The notes beneath the pieces were generated by a model. The model was given only the letters and a program-made list of their open reading frames with translations. It did no database searches and was not told the DNA's origin. The translations under genes and the position numbers were made by a program. A DNA stretch of 64,000 nt from Ornithodoros turicata (lineage: Eukaryota; Arthropoda; Arachnida; Ixodida; Argasidae). Shown one piece after another: positions 42,726-54,400 of the stretch (positions within the stretch are counted from its first letter, which is position 1; each line of letters begins with the position of its first letter). The stretch spans positions 226,120,016-226,184,015 of the forward strand of contig NC_088201.1 of assembly GCF_037126465.1 (NCBI RefSeq), read 5' to 3'.

Positions 42726-43003
42726 ATAAATAAATAATTGGGTGTTTACGTCGCGAGACAACTGAGATCATGAGCGACGCCACAGCGGTCGGTCTGTGGA
42801 TTGCTTTTGCCCACCTGAGGGTTCTTTAACGTGCGATGAAATCTGATCACACTGCGCCCCGTATTTAACGTCCCTCGCGGAAGACGGCGTGTCTAAGCAA
42901 CTTGTACCCTGCCACCAAGTTGCTGGCGTCCTCGGCCGGGTTCGAACCCGCGATCTCGGAATCAGAAGGCGAACACGCTACCGACTGAGCCACCGAGGAC
43001 GGT
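42726..43003 (-). mobile_element. tRNA-headed SINE, copy 2
   Basis: On the minus strand starts GTCCTCGGTGGCTCAGTCGG, with B box GGGTTCGAACCC and acceptor complement CCGAGGAC giving an 8-bp acceptor stem. The tail is (TTTA)n. Flanked on the plus strand by ggtcacagaatag (42713-42725) and ggtcccagaatag (43004-43016), a 13-bp target duplication with one mismatch, inside the LINE RT between SILGP and LFLVYIND. Confidence 0.93.
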
Positions 43004-43234
43004 GGTCCCAGAATAGAGCCCTCGGGAACACCAGTTGTGAAGCCTTTGGGGCTGCATCACAATACAGACACAAATTGCTTTCGATTATGCAAATAACTTC
43101 GTAATAATACAAGTGGTACGCCGCGGATTCCATAAATCTCTTACATTGCGAGGAGGGCTTCACGATTTATTAAACCGAACGCCGTGATCTAGTCTACAAA
43201 ATGTCCATCATAAAATAGTTTAGATTACATATTC

Positions 43235-43325
43235 TTTTTATTACCTTTTTTTTTTCTGTTGCGTTCACCAACTCTAAACTTGTTGACATACCTTGTTATA
43301 AACAAAACTGGGGGGGGGGGGGATT
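43235..43325. repeat. T and G homopolymer tracts within the LINE
   Basis: A T tract near 43245 and a G13 run at 43310-43322 interrupt the LINE RT reading. Confidence 0.8.
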
Positions 43326-44264
43326 TAATAATTTAAAACTTTCAAATAATTTTTCTAATCGGTTGGGTATTACTTTTTCGAACATCTTCCTAGTAGGAGG
43401 AAGAATCGATATAGGACGATAATTCCCAACTGCATTCCTACTTCATTTTTCACAGATAGGGACAACCATAGCAACATTAAGTGTGTCGAGGAAAACACCA
43501 TGAGAAAATATGCCATTTGATATAACCGGCAATGGCTTAATCAGCAAGTGCCCGAAACGTTTAAGGAACGTTGTGGATACGCCATCATGCCCAAAGGATT
43601 TTGAACGGTTTAAGAGACTTTTCATCGGAAAGTACCTCAGCAGGTGCAGTCGGGTCGAGGAAAAAAACTGTATTTAATTTGACGGAGGCAGGGGGACTGT
43701 CTGAATAGGGTTATTTAATAAAGGCACATGTTTCACTACATCACTAAAATAATTATGAAATTGATTTAAAAATTCTTCTAGGTGCGTTAACAACATAACA
43801 TTACCTACAATTGATATACCGCTGTGTGTCTTAGCATTTTCGTTCGATAAGGCACCGTCCGTTTTGCCCGTCCCAACAAATATAGTCTCGTTTTTTTTTT
43901 GTTTTTTTTTTCTAGAAATCGCAGATGTCCAAGTTCCACCGCTGGTCGAATTTCGGTGGAATTAGCCTCCTGTAATAATGTAGGGACAGAAAAATGACTT
44001 GTACAATATTTCGATGCCCATCCGTTCCACTTTTTTTTTTTTGCTTTTTCCTTCAACGGTGTCCACCTTTACCCTACACGAAAATGGCATAGACTAACAC
44101 TCGACAGTATCACAACATAAACGATGTACTAATGATCGGTGTGTTCTGTACGCAGGGTTCTGCTTCGTACAATGCCGGCACGGAGGAGGCGGCTTCCGGA
44201 GAGAGCGCAGTGGTCAAGTCGGTAAGCGCGTCGCAATATTCATTTAGATGTCCGAGCTATCACT

Positions 44265-44370
44265 TCAGCACGACAACAATAACAATACATGATGGAAAAG
44301 TGATTATGGTATGGGATGTTTCCCCGTGGTGGCCACTGGGCCCTACCCCACTTCACAGAGGTTAATATGA
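44265..44370 (+). repeat. Interspersed repeat shared with 40135-40250
   Basis: tgggatgtttccccgtggtg, gccctaccccacttcacaga and ggttaatatgaga match the 40.2 kb copy in order. Confidence 0.6.
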
Positions 44371-44524
44371 GAGGATGAATTTATGGTGAGGCCGAACGGA
44401 TGACAGGTCGAAGTATTGTTTAGAGCTCTTCGAGGAGGCTAGCTTGAACGAAAGCAAAAAGGGAGACCAGAGCCCGACACTGATGCGCGGGGAGCTCCAT
44501 GGCCAAGGTCCTTGGAGAAGCTCA

Positions 44525-45230
44525 ATTATCTATTTATTTATTTATTTCCATAAGTTGAGGACCCCAAAGGGGGTATTACACAACCGAGTGGGAAGACATA
44601 AACAAGGAAAAAGACAAGCAAGCCAAGCATACAAAAAAACAAAAAACAGACAAACAGCAAAACATATTTCAACAGGTATACAACCAATATACAACAGAAT
44701 AGATGCGCAGTACTCATCCAGAAATTACATTGTATGAGGTGAGAAAAAAAAAAGAAAAAGGTGGCGGAAAGTGACCCTGGAGCGATCATGAGATATAGAG
44801 TACGTTTTGTAGTGTTGGGTGATGGCAGCCTTAAAGCGGGCAGGGTCTTGCGTGAAAACGAGCGACCCTGGCAGGTGATTCCAGTCCCGAATTGTTTTAG
44901 GAATGAAGGAGTACACGAAAGATATAGTATGACATTGTGGAATTGTAATCTTGTGAGCGTGGTCGTGACGTGAAGAGACGTATTCCGCAGGTGGGAAAAG
45001 ATGATCACGAGTGTTTCTGTTATAGAGTAACTTATGGAAAAGACACAGACGGGAGACCGTTAGTCTGAATGTGAGATGGTAAATGCCAAGGTCTTGTTTT
45101 AGTCCCGAGGCGTTACAATCCGATGAATAATTGGAGGTAATGAAGCGTGCGGCCCTGTTCTCAACTGATTCCAGGGCACGTATCAAATACTCCTGGTGTG
45201 GATCCCAAACAGCAGAGGCGTATTCTATTC
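44525..45230 (-). pseudogene. LINE 3' end: C-terminal domain, 3' UTR and (AAATA)n tail
   Basis: The frame from about 45225 reads WDPHQEYLIRALESVENRAA followed by RFI, the post-RT domain of CR1/Jockey-type LINEs, then SFIPKTIRDWNHLPGSLV near the C-terminus, a conserved W-N-x-L-P pattern. The 3' end finishes in gaaataaataaataaatag on the minus strand, a microsatellite tail typical for these elements. It belongs with 45286-46988 but the whole RT between them is gone. Confidence 0.82.
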
Positions 45231-45285
45231 GTCACTAGAGCTACCTCTTAACGGTATATGGGAGTCCGTACTTGGGTTGACAACT

Positions 45286-46385
45286 TTACCGCAACTTTCT
45301 AGGGTTATTATTTAAGAGAGGAGGCAAGGTTACGCTGAAAAACGTGCGCTTCGCATTTTTAACGGCAAGGGTGTACCCTTTTGCGGCTACCCTGTACGTG
45401 TCCCAGGCAGAGTCACTTTTGCGTGTCTTCGCTTTGCGGTGCGCACGCTTCTTTTTGTTGGCCAAGCGATTCAACGTGCGGTCGTACCAGGGAGCGTTCT
45501 GGGATGGCCGTATCGTAATTTTGGGGATGTATTTCTTAGTTCGATTCCTAAGAGCAGCCTTGAAGGCACACCAATTATCCTGAACAGATCGCATCGGAAA
45601 CAGGCGGACAGACTCATCGAAAAACGTACCTAGCTCCCTGTTTATGACGACATAATTCCCTTTGTTGTAGTCCACTATATCGAATTTAATATTCTTACGT
45701 TCAGTATAGGGTACTTTTATGGAGGTGTGTATGAATCTGTGGTCGCTGAGGCCATCAAAAATTACTACTGAAGAAAATAGCTCTGGCAATGTGGTAAGCA
45801 CTCAATCAAGGATGGCCTGACAGGTTCCAGAAATGCGCGTAGCCTCGGTGACCAACTGCTGCAAACCAAATGACACGGACCAGATCACAGAAATCGGAAG
45901 ACGAAACCGCGAAGGCTTTTGCTTATAGACGTCATTGCAGTCGATATCGGGGAAATTGTAGTCACCGAAAAGCATTATTTTGTGAGATGGAAAACTGCTT
46001 TTCACAAAGGCAAGGGCTTTATGAAGCTCAGCGACAAGAGAAACATCATCAGGCGGGCGGTAACAAACTCCAAATAGTATCTTGTTGTGGGAGTGACCAA
46101 GTAAAGACCATACCATCTCAATGTTCCTAGGGACGTCAATGGGGCGAGATGGTACTTCATTTTTGATGCCAAGCAACACCCCTACACCACGCCTTTCAAC
46201 TCGGTCGTAACGGTATACTCTAAAACCCGGCAGTATTTCAGCATCATGCCAGGTGTTAACCATGTCTCGGTCAGAACGACAATAGCAGCTCCCGTTGTTC
46301 CCATAAGAGATAACAGGTCTTCACGCTCGGGTACAATGCTTCTAATATTTGAAAAGATAAGTGACAAACCATAGTGATGAGACAA
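45286..46385 (-). pseudogene. LINE apurinic-type endonuclease domain
   Basis: Frames on the minus strand give SLIFSNIRSIVPEREDL, VVLTETWLTPGM (N-terminal endonuclease blocks), YRYDRVERRGVGVLLG, FGVCYRPPDD, IMLFGDYNFPDIDC, and DGLSDHRFIHTSI (the S-D-H catalytic block). This is the EEP-type nuclease that nicks the target for LINE insertion. One in-frame stop near 45801 and a phase change near 46200 break it. After about 45286 the sequence jumps straight into the C-terminal domain. Confidence 0.85.
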
Positions 46386-46466
46386 GGAACTAGTGACATT
46401 CAGTGATTGCTAATCGCTAGTTATTTCGGCTGAATCTGGGTTTGTTTCCAGAGACAGCAAGCTCCG

Positions 46467-46988
46467 TCATTCAATATTTGTGACCTCTCGAACAAATTGT
46501 GTTTCCCCGTCGTACATATAACAATTGCTACCAACCAGCAGCTTATTTAAATGGAGGCGAAAAGGTTGACCCTGCGAGCGTCCGAAGGCAGTCAGGTTCT
46601 TTCTTGCAGTCCGGACAGCGGGAGTGAAATCCTCAGACACGGCTTGACTACTGTCCTCTGACAAGAGAATTCTTAGAATGGTATCCTTAACCTTAAAGTT
46701 AGCGAACTTCACGATTATTGGACGTATCCTTGCCTCGTGAAAACGCCCTAGGCGATGGGCTCTATCGACACGACATGCCAGCTGAGACCACAACATCCAG
46801 GCTATCTTGGCACAGCTTTCTAATTTTTTCCTCTGATTCCGCCCACGTTTCATTACTAGCGTCTTCAATACCATAGAACAGCAGCTTGTTCCTTCTGGGC
46901 CTCTAGGGCTCTCAAGGTTATCAATGCGTGATCCTGTGGCGGCCCGTCGGTGATGTCGAAGTTCCGATTCTACTGTTGTAGCAAGCAC
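46467..46988 (-). pseudogene. LINE ORF1-like protein (L1-transposase-22-like domain)
   Basis: About 173 codons with WSQLACRVDRAHRLGRFHEA, RPIIVKFANFKVKDTIL, EDFTPAVRTARKNL and GSNCYMYDGE. The R-x-H-R-L-G and R-P-I-I-V-K-F pattern is that of the RNA-binding ORF1 domain placed upstream of the endonuclease in arthropod CR1-like LINEs. The natural N-terminus is probably missing because the Gypsy element starts about 20 bases beyond the frame. Confidence 0.7.
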
Positions 46989-47036
46989 TTCTTTAGCTTA
47001 GCTCCTGCAATCTGGTGACCCGAAAAGAACTCGCCC

Positions 47037-48250
47037 ATGGAGAATCCCGGCGCCTCAGGCACATCTGAGGAACCTCATTTTCGTCCTGCCCGCTCTCCCG
47101 CGCCTGCCCAAGCCATCCAGCCATTACCACCAGTGATGAGCCACATCGACGTTCGGCTGCCTCCATTCTGGCACTGGAGCCCGTACATCTGCTTCCAGCA
47201 AGCTCAGGCTCAATTTCTCCTCGCTGGCATTACCAACCAGTTGACCCAGTACAGGCACATCGTCGCTTTTGTGGCACCCGAGATCGCCATGGCTGTCTCC
47301 GACTTCATATCGGGCCCGCCCGGCACCACTCCATACGACCGCCTCAAGGCAGCCGTTCTCCAACGAACGACACTATCTGAACGCAAGCGGCTTCCGCAAT
47401 TGTTAACGGCTGAAGAGCTTGGCGACCGAACACCGTCTGCGGTGTTCTCCGCTCAAAGCATTTGACATTTCTTTTTGACATTTTGACATTTCTGGACACC
47501 ATCGGACTTCGATCGTTATTGTGAAGGGGAAGTCCCTAGAGGGTAGTCGGGTAGGGTAGCAGTGGGTAGTCCGCAGGTAGACCCCAGTAGGGGTCCCCAC
47601 TAGCACTGGGGTAGAGTATCGCCACTGGCGATGAACCTCCCCGCTCTCCAAAGTCAAAGTAAAGTTGTTGTTGTTGTATTCGAACACAGTCTTAGCTGCT
47701 CAGAGCCCTGCAGAACGTTCTCGCTGACAGAGCAGCCACTTTTGATGAATCCTGCTCCAGGAATTGTTCCTGCAGAGGTTCCCGTCCACTCTTCAGATGG
47801 TCCTCTCCACTGCCGGCGGTTTGCCAGTTGCCCAGCTGGCTGTGCGTGCAGACAAGGTGATGGAGGGTGCCCTCTCTGGATTAAGCATAGCTGCAGTCTC
47901 TGGCACCAACAGACCGCTTAGCGGTCCAGATCGCTCTCTGCACGACTGCCACCCACCCTCACCCTCTCCAGCTGAGTTCATGGCAGAGGTAGCTGCCATG
48001 CGAACTGAGGTCCAGTGCCTTTCGAGACTGTGGGTGCCGTGCATTCTCCGGTCAACCGTCCGCGATCTCCACGCAGATCCTCTCGCTCACGCCGTTCCCG
48101 GCAGTTCTCCCTACGGCGACAAAGCCCATCACCACACGACACTACCAACCCACCTCCGTGTTGGTATCACGAGCGCTTCGGCGACGCGGCTATCCGGTGC
48201 ACACGTCCTTGTTGCTGGTTGGGAAATGCCCCCGGGAACCGTTGATGGCG
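47037..48250 (+). pseudogene. Gypsy gag, interrupted by a short repeat
   Basis: The first frame (47037-47465) includes RLPPFWHWSPYICFQQAQAQ and RLKAAVLQRTTLSERKRLPQ, then LLTAEELGDRTPS. This is the capsid-like gag common in tick Gypsy elements. A hairpin/GTT repeat interrupts it, after which ADRAATFDESC, VQMVLSTAGGLPVAQL and DKVMEGALSG continue in shifting frames, followed by an R/S-rich tract and CWYHERFGDAAIRCTRPC, a short cysteine/histidine motif at the gag end. It would package element RNA; here it is broken. Confidence 0.8.
47450..47690 (+). repeat. Hairpin/GTT-tail interspersed repeat, copy 4, inside gag
   Basis: Has gctcaaagcattt, ctggacaccatcggacttcg, gaagggg, then ggggtagagt and the hairpin ATCGCC-act-GGCGAT, and ends aaagtaaagttgttgttgtt. 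It also carries an extra local expansion of gtagtcgggtagggtagcag type. Interrupts Gypsy gag, so it moved after the Gypsy element. Confidence 0.75.
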
Positions 48251-48646
48251 GCCAGCGTTTCCCCGTCTCAAGCAGCAAGTCGCCTATTCTTTGTTGTCGA
48301 CCGCACCACAAAGACAAGGTTTCTTGTTGACATCGGGGCTGCCGTCACTGTCATACCAGCGTCCACCTATGATCGGCGGTGTGAGCCGTTATTCCATCTT
48401 ATGGCAGTCAACAACACCGCCATTCCCGTTTACAAGGAACAATTCATCCGCCTAAACCTCGGCCAACGAAGAATATTCCCGTGGGTGTTCCTCGTCGCTA
48501 ATGTCACGCAGCCGATCCTCGGGGCAGACTTCTTGCACCACTTCGGCCTTTCTGTTAATGTCGCCCGTCATCTGCTCGTCGACGACAGCACCGCCTCTGT
48601 GTCCGAGCCATCGCCACCATTCTTCGCCGCCATTTGCCATCCGTGA
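48250..48646 (+). pseudogene. Gypsy aspartic protease with altered DTG motif
   Basis: RLFFVVDRTTKTRFLVDIGAA is the retroviral-type protease flap and catalytic loop, except that the invariant D-T-G is D-I-G. ILGADFLHHFGLSVN, the conserved C-terminal I-L-G-x-D-F block, follows. Family enzymes cleave the gag-pol polyprotein. The threonine to isoleucine change should impair catalysis. Confidence 0.82.
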
Positions 48647-49960
48647 CGTTTGCAACCTCTCTGTGTCGTCGCCTTACGTAGATCTCCTTCACGAGTACCC
48701 TTCGCTTATGCAGCCCCCGAACTGGACGAAGTCCGTACATCATGATGTTGTTCACCGCATCGAGACCAAGGGTGCACCCGTGTTCTCACGTCCACGTCCC
48801 TGGGAAGCTAAAAAATTGAGAAGGGTGAGTTTCAGCAGATGCTGGACATCGGCATCGCACGACCTTCTTCTGTTAGTTGGTCCTCGGCTCTTCATATGGT
48901 CCCCCAAAAGACCGGGGACTGCAGGCCCTGCGGGGACTATCGCGCTTTGAACCTAGTTACCGTTCCGGATCGATATCCTCTGCCACGTCTGCAAGATTTT
49001 ACGGCCCACCTCCACGGCATGAAGACTTTTTCAAAGATCGATCTTACGAAGCCCTGCCACCAAGTACCAGTTGCTCCCGAGAACATTCCGACGACTGCAA
49101 TCACCACCCCGTTCGGTCTCTTCGAATTCCTCCGCATGCCGTTCGGCCTTCGTAACGCTGCGCAGACGTTTCTGCGATTTATAGACACGGTGACCAGAGG
49201 CGTCCCATTCGTCTTCGCGTACATAGATGATATATCCTTGTCGCAAGTCCGGACCCTGCTGAACATCTGGAACGCCTTCGGCTACCCTTTTCGCGTCTCG
49301 CTGCACATGACCTCGTAGTGAATGTCGGGAAGTGTGAGTTTGGCGTCTCTTTGAAGTTCCTTGGCCACCATGTCTACGATGCTGGCGTATCGCCACTTCC
49401 CCAGAAAGTCGCCGCCATCGCCGACTTCCCCCGACTGGAGTCCGTGCCCCAACTTCGACGCTTTTTGGGACTCGTCAACTTTTATCAACGCTGTATTCCT
49501 CACTGTGCGAGTGTCCTCCACCCTCTTCAAGCCCTCCTGCCACAAGGCCACTCTTCCCACGAGGGCATGCGCTCAAGGCCCTCTTCGAAGTCCGCCGACT
49601 CGTCTCCCACCATTGTTTGGACGGACACGGCTTTGGACGCTTTCCGATCCGTGAAATCGCTGTTGTCCTCTGCAACGCTCCTCGCCCATCCCACCCCTGG
49701 AGCTGTCACCGCCTTTATGGTTGACGCCTCAGGCACGGCCGTTGGCGCGGCGCTCTAGCAGAAAGTTGGGGCAGAATGGCGGTCTCTTGCCTTCTTTTCC
49801 AAGGTCCTCAAGCCCACCGAAACCCGGTATAGTACCTTCGGCCGAGAGCTCCTTGCCGCGTATCAAGCATTTCCGCTATTTCTTGGAGGGCCGCGATTTC
49901 ACCATCTTGACGGATCATAAGCCCCTGATCGACATATGCGTTGCTTTCGCCTCCTAACCG
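48647..49960 (+). pseudogene. Gypsy reverse transcriptase and RNase H
   Basis: Frames give WSSALHMVPQKTGDCRPCGD, YRALNLVTVPDRYPLP, FSKIDLTKPCHQVPV, FEFLRMPFGLRNAAQTF and FAYIDDISL with the Y-I-D-D active site. A few residues after YIDD are missing compared with relatives. Then FLGHHVYDAGVSPLPQKV, LRRFLGLVNFYQRCIPHCA and the RNase H part with FMVDASGTAVGAAL and LEGRDFTILTDHKPL. Stops and shifts near 49316, 49757 and 49956. Confidence 0.88.
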
Positions 49961-50780
49961 CTATTCCCCTCGAGAGACACGTCATCTAGCTTTCTTGACC
50001 GAATTTACCTCTCGCATCGAGGATGTACCCGCATCGCAGAATGGTCCAGCTTACGCCCTAAGTCGCATCGCGGCTTTTGACGTGCTATCGTCTGAAGCCC
50101 TGACTCGAGCCCAGTCGGATGAACCCGAACTTGAAGCCCTTCGGTCTTCCTCCACTTCCCTGCGCCTGCAAGATGTCGCCATACCTGACACGGGCCTATG
50201 TCTCACCCCGGAGTACGACCGACTCAACGGCTCGTAGCAGCACGTTTCGTCTGGCCGAAGATGCGCTCAGACATCCGCACGTGGGTCTCCTCCTGTTCTG
50301 CATGCCAGAGGTCCAACGTTACCGGGCACACATCTGCCCCACTTGGACTCTTTTTATCGCCCGACTCCCGTTTTGACCATGTCCACGTGGACATAATCGG
50401 GCCGCTATTGACTGCTATTGACCGATTCACCCGTTTGTCCGAGGCGGCCCCCATGCCTGACGCCACCGCCGCCACCGTCGCCGCAAATTTTCTATCCATT
50501 TGGATTTCTTGTTTTGGTGTACCTTCGGTGGTGACCACCGACCGCGGCGCCCAGTTTGAAGCGAAGCTTTTCTTCGAATTCCTTAAGCTCCTGGGAACAC
50601 GGCGCATCCGCACCACTTACAACGAGCCATGGTCATACTCACTGCGTCACTCCGCCTCACGTTTCGCGACGGTTCTCCTCGGGCATTCACCAGCGGCACG
50701 TTCCCGAGCCACACGCTCCTGTACCGCACGCGATACGCCGCATCGACCGCTCCACCTGCATCTGCTACGCTAGCGGTCCA
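49961..50780 (+). pseudogene. Gypsy integrase
   Basis: HLAFLTEFTSRIEDVPASQN closes RNase H; then SHPGVRPTQRLVAARFVWPK and SSCSACQRS form the zinc-binding HHCC part. The catalytic core has FDHVHVDIIGPL (first D), VTTDRGAQFEAKLF (second D) and a degraded third block around TTYN. Integrase joins element cDNA to the target. The frame fails after about 50620. Confidence 0.85.
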
Positions 50781-51243
50781 AAAACCCTACCCGCTTCGCC
50801 TTCGCATGGCCTTGGATACAGGGTGCTGGCAGCCCATCCAATGGCGCTTAAGAGGCACCGGGACGAACGTTCCACCGGGGACCCACACGGAGGCCACCGA
50901 GTTCTACTCCCGGTCTCCCCGTGCTTCGTGATGATCCTCCCCGGCACTCTCCTTGGCTACACTACTAGCTCACAGCTCATGAACCGGTCGCGTTTCTGTC
51001 GCCCCATCCTGGATTACGTGCTGCCTACCTGACTGCTCTGCTCTGCTCTCCGCTTCGGCTCTCCCCGGAACCCTCCCGGCCAGCGCTTGTCCGCACCATT
51101 CATCCGCCACTTCTGCCCACTCAGCACAAGACACAAGACCAGCCGTCCCTGTTCCACGTGTCGCCCGTCTTCCTCCTCTTCGCGTATCGATGCGGACATC
51201 AACCGCTCGCTCTACACCGCTCCACGTCCGAGGGTGTGAGTGA

Positions 51244-51415
51244 TGTGGCGGCTCGTGGGCGATGGCGAAGACGTACATCCGCTAGCGCGCGCCACAGCAC
51301 CTGCGAGTCAGATCTACCGACACCGTCATAGCGTGAGGCCACGACCATCTGTCCGCTGGGACGTTCCATCATCGCCCGTCAGGACTCATCTGGAGGAAGA
51401 CCATCGTCCTCTACA
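51244..51415 (+). mobile_element. 3' LTR of the Gypsy element, 172 bp
   Basis: TGTGGCGGCTCGTGGG at the start and CGTCCTCTACA at the end, collinear with the solo LTRs at 15498-15657 (TGTAGCGGGC...CTCTACA) and 14629-14792. A purine-containing cgagggtgtgagtga stretch precedes it where the polypurine tract is expected. Confidence 0.85.
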
Positions 51416-54400
51416 ATCTAAGCGAAGCCATTTTCGATGGGATGGCTGACCCTGTGGAAAAGGAGTGCAAGTTGGCGTTGAAGCGTCCACCGTTCACACG
51501 TGTGTGGGTCGTAGGGTTCGACGATATGAGGAATTGTACTTGGGATGTAGCAATCTGGCCACAACCTTGCGTAACTGTAGCACAGCTTAACCAGGAACTA
51601 AGGTGTGAGGGTGTCGTTGAGGCGAGTGATGTCATGGCACCAATGCCACGCGAAGGATGACACCAACGCAGAGAAGTAGAAGCGTCTATCTCTGGTGGAG
51701 GGGTTGATAGACACTTCAGCCCAGTCCCATCGTGCATTGTAGAAAAGCAGAGACTGCGAATATATCTGCGAACTATTAGCCCAGTGTTGAAACAGTCCGG
51801 TCGTCTCCTGTTCACAACTACTCGAATGCGTTCTCGGCAGGGAAGGGGGAGCCGTACTGACACTTGTTTAGAAGAGTGCTAACGGACGGTTACTTCGTCA
51901 GAGAAGCTTTCGAGAACAGATAACAGATCATAAAGCTTGTCGGTCTGCTTTGTCTGGTTTCAGAATTGCTACTGCATTTGATTTGAGTGGAATGCTACAT
52001 TCACTCAAGTGCTACATTCACTAGCTACATTTACTCACTTGAGTGGAAGCTTACATTCACTCCATTGAACATTGTCAACAAAGAAAAAAGAAAGAGAAGG
52101 ACTGTGCAGCTGTGTAGGACAGCCTAAGTGACCGTAACCTCTGCCCTGCTTCTCGCGCTGCCCTCTGAGGTATTGCTGTTGATATTGAGTCAAGCACATG
52201 ATACGTGTGGTTCCTGTGCAGTGTCATCCACGCTATGGAATGGATGAACAGATTGGGCTAAGTTTGTTTTTAGTTCTAGCTCTGGGAACTTCATCGGATC
52301 ACTGTTGTATCTGACATGCGCATTCCAGTTGTCTCCAACATTCATTGGACTGGCTGCGATGGCTCTCTTCAAAGACTCAGATGAACTATGAAAAATGTGG
52401 CATATTCGTTGCCTGAAGTGACGGCGAACAGCGGGGCGAACTCAAGAGAGAATATGAAGGTACTCATGACCTGTGTGGTTCGACAAACTGTTGCTTGTTG
52501 GACGAGGTACATAGCTTGTGGAAGACTGGACAGCGATCAGGGATGACGACACGACGTTTATTCGCCGAGAGCAAGTGAAGGAATGAGTGAGCTCTAGCCG
52601 CGCGGCAGCGACCACGAATGGTGACTCGAGCGATGACGTAATGAGCTGTCGTCTTCTTTGGGACATTCAACAGCTTACCGCCCGCGATATACGCCGGACG
52701 CGTATTTCCAAACCCGCTCCTGAACAACAGATCGCCGCCGCCGTCTCCAGTCAGCGCGCCGCCGGCGGTATACTGCGTATTCCGGCGGCACCAGGAAAAC
52801 CTGAAATGTCATGGCGGCCGCTATATTTGTGTTCGGAAGGTCGGAGGTTCGGAACGTGTTACTGGACGGCATAATCACTGAATAGTAACTAATAATTGTT
52901 TTATAGGTTTCTTTGGATGGCAATAAGGAATGCAAAAGTTCTTCGAACATTTATGTGTCTTCCTTTTGAGAACGTGAGACCATGGATAGTCAACGTTTTC
53001 AGTGAAAGTGACGATGTGGTGCTGCTTCGTGTCTCCGGTTTGCGATGGCATAATTGACAATTGTCGTTCAAATTATTTTGAGAAACATAACGCGAACAGT
53101 GAAAAACCGAATTCAGTTTCAAGCTTTGTTGTATTTAAGCACCTCGATCGACTGTGTAGCAATAGGAGAAATAACCCTCGTCAATCGCGTCCTAATGTGC
53201 TTTACTTGAATTATTTATAGTGACCAGTGGAGTTGTTGATGAGGCACGTTGGAATTCAATTATTAAAGAAATGAACCGTCGTCGAATTATGACATGGTCA
53301 TGGCGTCCCTGCGAGAACAGCAAGACATAGTGCATGTACTGAGGTCTGTACGTAGTGGCATATACACAACACTTAAGTGTGTACGGGTACGTTTCGAACA
53401 GCCCGCAGATTACCTTTAGTCCCCTGATACACACAAAACACATAATTTAGTTACATAACAGTGGCTGACATTACAAAATCCACTTGTTCAAAGGTTCCAG
53501 GAAGCGGGGCAAACGGTCGCAATTGGCTGACGTTTATCAGATAAATCAGAAGCAAATGAAAAAAATATATATGAGCGTGTGCACCACAGTTCTGTAATGC
53601 AGCGTGCAAGTTCTTCGTGTGCATAATGACATTGCACGTTGTCAACACAAGAAGCAAAATACCCTGTTACACTGAAGTGAAGTATGTACTAGATAAGTTA
53701 GAAGTGTTGGTAATCTGAGACCTGTACTTCTATTTTATTATCTCAACTTGGTACATGCTTAACATTAGCATCGGACACTGGACAACTTCTGATATTCACG
53801 CTTGCTCGTGCAACAATGACCTGCTCTCAATAGATGTTCTGAAGCTCCCTGGCAGGACAATTTGCCGGAAGCCATAATGCTATACAAACTCATCACTCTC
53901 CCTTTGTGGCCCTTTACAACAAGCCAATACATGACGTTTGGCGTGGCAAGTTTGGCGTTGAGGATCAGAATAGTCTCAGTATTTTGTACAAAACTTGATT
54001 TTAAAATTACTGTTTTCAGAGCTTATCGGATAAAATTAAAGCCGTATCCCTAGTCATGCGACACTACCATCATAATGTGCTGTGTTGTCACATCAGACTG
54101 TGGTAATAAAAAGTTACTGTAGGGGCAAAACACGGGTGAAGGCTCTTCAAGCGTTGGAGGGTGTGTGCAATAAACGGAAAGGTTTTTGTACCAAAAGAAA
54201 TGTGCAGGTACTATGATATGCATGTAGACCAAGCAAGTAATTCACTCTGCAACATATAGTGACCTCGTGGAAAGGACACAGCTGTGCAAGATTACAATAT
54301 CAGCCTGTAAGTACTTTAGATTGTGAAAGCTGGGATACGTTAGGAAACATGGTGAAGTGACAAAGATAACTAACATACGAAATGAACAGAGATGACACAT

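Larger units (their letters stand above)
41760..43800 (-). pseudogene. LINE reverse transcriptase (CR1/Jockey type), split by a SINE
   Basis: Read from 43800 downwards: KSFGHDGVSTTFLKRFGHLL and VAMVVPICEK (RT N-terminal blocks), a G-run and indels near 43310, TGVPEGSILGP (RT block before the active site), the SINE, LFLVYINDLPDNL, then FPYADDTTLF (active site Y-A-D-D), VMFLGVIIQENLCWDDHI, and the post-RT domain to 41776. Frames change several times. The protein would copy LINE RNA at a nicked target. A diverged second copy of the N-terminal part lies at 56640-57115. Confidence 0.85.
47005..51415 (+). mobile_element. Ty3/Gypsy retrotransposon, decayed, 3' LTR present, no 5' LTR seen
   Basis: The internal region starts with a tctggtgacccgaa primer-binding-type sequence, then gag, protease, RT, RNase H, integrase and a 172-bp 3' LTR. 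Many frameshifts and stops. No LTR is recognised before 47005, where LINE sequence begins. Confidence 0.88.
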
